DNA of 64,000 nt from Cheilinus undulatus (lineage: Eukaryota; Chordata; Actinopteri; Labriformes; Labridae): the NCBI RefSeq assembly GCF_018320785.1, contig NC_054867.1, positions 25,857,855 to 25,921,854 of the forward strand, in the 5' to 3' direction. Below are positions 63,501 through 64,000 of this stretch, in pieces (positions within the stretch are counted from its first letter, which is position 1; the number at the start of each line of letters is the position of its first letter). A program made the position numbers and the translations under genes. Below the pieces are notes generated by a model. That model was not told the origin of the DNA. It searched no databases and saw only the letters and a list, made by a program, of their open reading frames with translations.

Positions 63501-64000
63501 CAATATTTAGTTATTCTTCTACTCTAAACCCTTATTTGCCACTCTTTAACAGCTTGTTAACCATGTTTGCTCCTTTTGCCTTTCTTTGACCATTTTTGCT
63601 ACTGTTATCCAATTTTTGTCTCTTTTAACCAATTTTTGCAACTTTTTGCTTATTTTTGCTCCTTTTAACTCATATTTGACACATTTTAACTGCTTTTCAT
63701 CATTTTTTTCCGGTAACTAATTTTACTATAACTCTTGAACTCTTGGATTGTCTGATGACAACAGAAGACACAGATCAGTCCTCTTGGGGTCATACGTGAC
63801 TTTGATGGTATTGTTTGTGTGTACCATACGCCATGCGTGATATGAAAATGACAGCTTCTACATCCTTCAGCTCTTAAGGCCCCTGAAAGTCATCCAGAAT
63901 CCCTAGTTAAATACATGACTTTAATTTGTTTAAACAGTTCGTGTTTGGTTTAGGCAGGAATATACTGGGTGACTCTGATGGACCAGTTTATTGCCAGCTG
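49023..64000 (+). CDS. slc6a14-like: SLC6A14-like amino-acid transporter, copy 3 (3' end beyond window)
   Basis: Coding exons: 49023-49076, 50561-50705, 50784-50915, 51919-52080, 52325-52439, 52513-52645, 52780-52920, 53140-53275, 53447-53539, 53634-53759, 54459-54577 and 63954-64000 (cut by the window edge). That is about 467 codons, all open and in phase. The missing part should be the remainder of exon 12 and exons 13-15. It is closest to copy 2. TM6 reads SLNVATSG (306-313) and TM8 GLDSQFAQ, so it shares copy 2's changed pocket. Intron 11 is 9.4 kb because of nested transposons. The exon 2 acceptor has changed to GAG from copy 2's CAG, a poorer splice site. A further ATG just upstream of that acceptor is in frame but is probably intronic. 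Whether the gene is complete cannot be judged here. Confidence 0.88.
54934..55568 (-). repeat. LTR of the BEL/Pao element (3' LTR in element orientation)
   Basis: 635 bp, paralogous to 61828-62456. On the plus strand it begins TGTTGGATATTG and ends TTCTTAACG; the final base differs from the other LTR (TTCTTAACA), leaving TG...CA imperfect here. A G-rich GTGGGGGCGG tract on the element strand next to it may be the polypurine tract. Confidence 0.9.
55614..56949 (-). pseudogene. BEL/Pao integrase and C-terminal domain, broken
   Basis: The frame 56949-56365 contains an H-H-C-C-like zinc region ([16 protein letters not shown], then a C-x2-C) and the start of the integrase core ([12 protein letters not shown]). 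The frame continues in 56258-55908 with [10 protein letters not shown] and a GILNSKPL motif. It ends in 55901-55614 with a domain typical of the Pao C-terminus (WPVGRVVK motif). Several frame changes separate these pieces, so no full product is possible. Confidence 0.8.
57354..57555 (+). mobile_element. tRNA-derived SINE inserted in the BEL/Pao element (copy C)
   Basis: 202 bp with a tRNA-like head: an A-box-like TAGTCGAGTGG followed by TTAAGGCG, and a B box GGTTCGAATCC. A short body contains GCATGTCTCTCCCC, and a poly(A) tail of about 33 nt ends it. The flanks are a 13-bp duplication with one mismatch: TCTACAGGAGTCT at 57341-57353 and TCTAGAGGAGTCT at 57556-57568. The head resembles a Ser/Leu-type (class II) tRNA. 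It lies opposite in orientation to its host retroelement and interrupts the RNase H frame just after a WSDSTT motif. Confidence 0.92.
57570..58802 (-). pseudogene. BEL/Pao reverse transcriptase and RNase H, broken
   Basis: The 58802-58600 frame carries the RT fingers region (KPRLVFNCS). After one in-frame stop, the frame from 58592 continues with PFGTTNSPC and the catalytic-loop region YVDN, where active members have two aspartates; the second is Asn here. RNase H follows ([31 protein letters not shown]) and is cut by the SINE at 57354-57555. The stop, the changed catalytic residue and the SINE make this copy inactive. Confidence 0.85.
59395..59748 (-). pseudogene. BEL/Pao aspartic-protease region
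   Basis: A 117-codon frame with the aspartyl-protease-like motif [12 protein letters not shown] at about residues 43-54, in the expected position between the zinc-knuckle end of gag and RT. Downstream (59318-59001) a separate frame with [10 protein letters not shown] continues towards RT. The reading frames are no longer joined. Confidence 0.7.
59755..61809 (-). pseudogene. BEL/Pao gag, broken
   Basis: The gag start is near 61809 ([12 protein letters not shown]), followed by separated frames 61198-60875, 60856-60479 and 60321-59755. The last has nucleocapsid-type zinc knuckles: [14 protein letters not shown] (C-x2-C-x4-H-x4-C), [13 protein letters not shown] and [13 protein letters not shown]. 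The 60856-60479 piece has the [16 protein letters not shown] stretch typical of Pao gag. Frame breaks between the pieces rule out a complete product. Confidence 0.8.
61828..62456 (-). repeat. LTR of the BEL/Pao element (5' LTR in element orientation)
   Basis: 629 bp; the element starts here on the minus strand. Plus-strand ends are TGTTGGATATTG and TTCTTAACA, giving the TG...CA form. No clear primer-binding site beginning TGG abuts it; a TGGCTGC word lies about 20 nt inside. Confidence 0.9.
63200..63715. repeat. degenerate T-rich tandem repeat
   Basis: Recurring words such as TTGCCACTTTTAACCCATTT, TTTTTGCTTATTTTT and CATTTTTGCTAC appear every 20-40 nt with many changes. It is an old minisatellite-like tract in intron 11 of transporter copy 3, between the hAT element and exon 12. 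Confidence 0.6.

Overview
The window looks like teleost fish genomic DNA. It holds compact spliced genes with GT-AG introns, AT-rich introns, and a dense mix of fish-type repeats: tRNA-derived SINEs, hAT-like and Tc1/mariner-like elements, a LINE reverse-transcriptase relic and a BEL/Pao LTR element. No bacterial-style operons, CRISPR arrays or free-standing RNA genes were seen. Coordinates, splice sites and divergence counts were read by eye.

Layout. (1) 1-9000: repeat-rich DNA with no convincing gene. The exception is an orphan inverted copy of the last exon of the downstream proteoglycan gene (about 4362-4532, minus strand). (2) 9020-17760: one complete plus-strand gene for a secreted class II small leucine-rich proteoglycan, closest by eye to fibromodulin (346 aa). 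Its leucine-rich-repeat region is split by three introns not expected in class II genes. (3) 17760-21100: intergenic DNA. (4) 21186 to the window end: three head-to-tail copies of an SLC6A14-like (ATB0,+ type) sodium/chloride-coupled amino-acid transporter. Copy 1 (21186-30058, 634 aa) and copy 2 (33524-46266, 619 aa) are complete. Copy 3 (49023 to beyond 64000) runs off the window inside its twelfth coding exon.

The three transporters share the same exon plan, with matching phases at every junction, so they arose by tandem duplication. Copies 2 and 3 also share about 400 bp of similar DNA upstream of the start codon and are the youngest pair. Ion-site residues look intact in all copies. The predicted substrate pocket differs: copy 1 keeps a Trp-Gly-Gly motif in TM6 and a Gly in TM8, while copies 2 and 3 carry Thr-Ser-Gly and Gln. 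Exons 5-6 with intron 5 are almost identical between copies 2 and 3, although flanking intron 4 and exon 8 are well diverged, which suggests gene conversion.

The most striking mobile-DNA feature is a three-level nest in intron 11 of copy 3. A SINE sits in a decayed BEL/Pao element, which sits in a small hAT-like element, which sits in the intron. Each level has a readable target-site duplication. I found no wholly new biological system. The best leads are the transporter pocket divergence, the gene-conversion patch, the proteoglycan intron gain and the orphan inverted exon.
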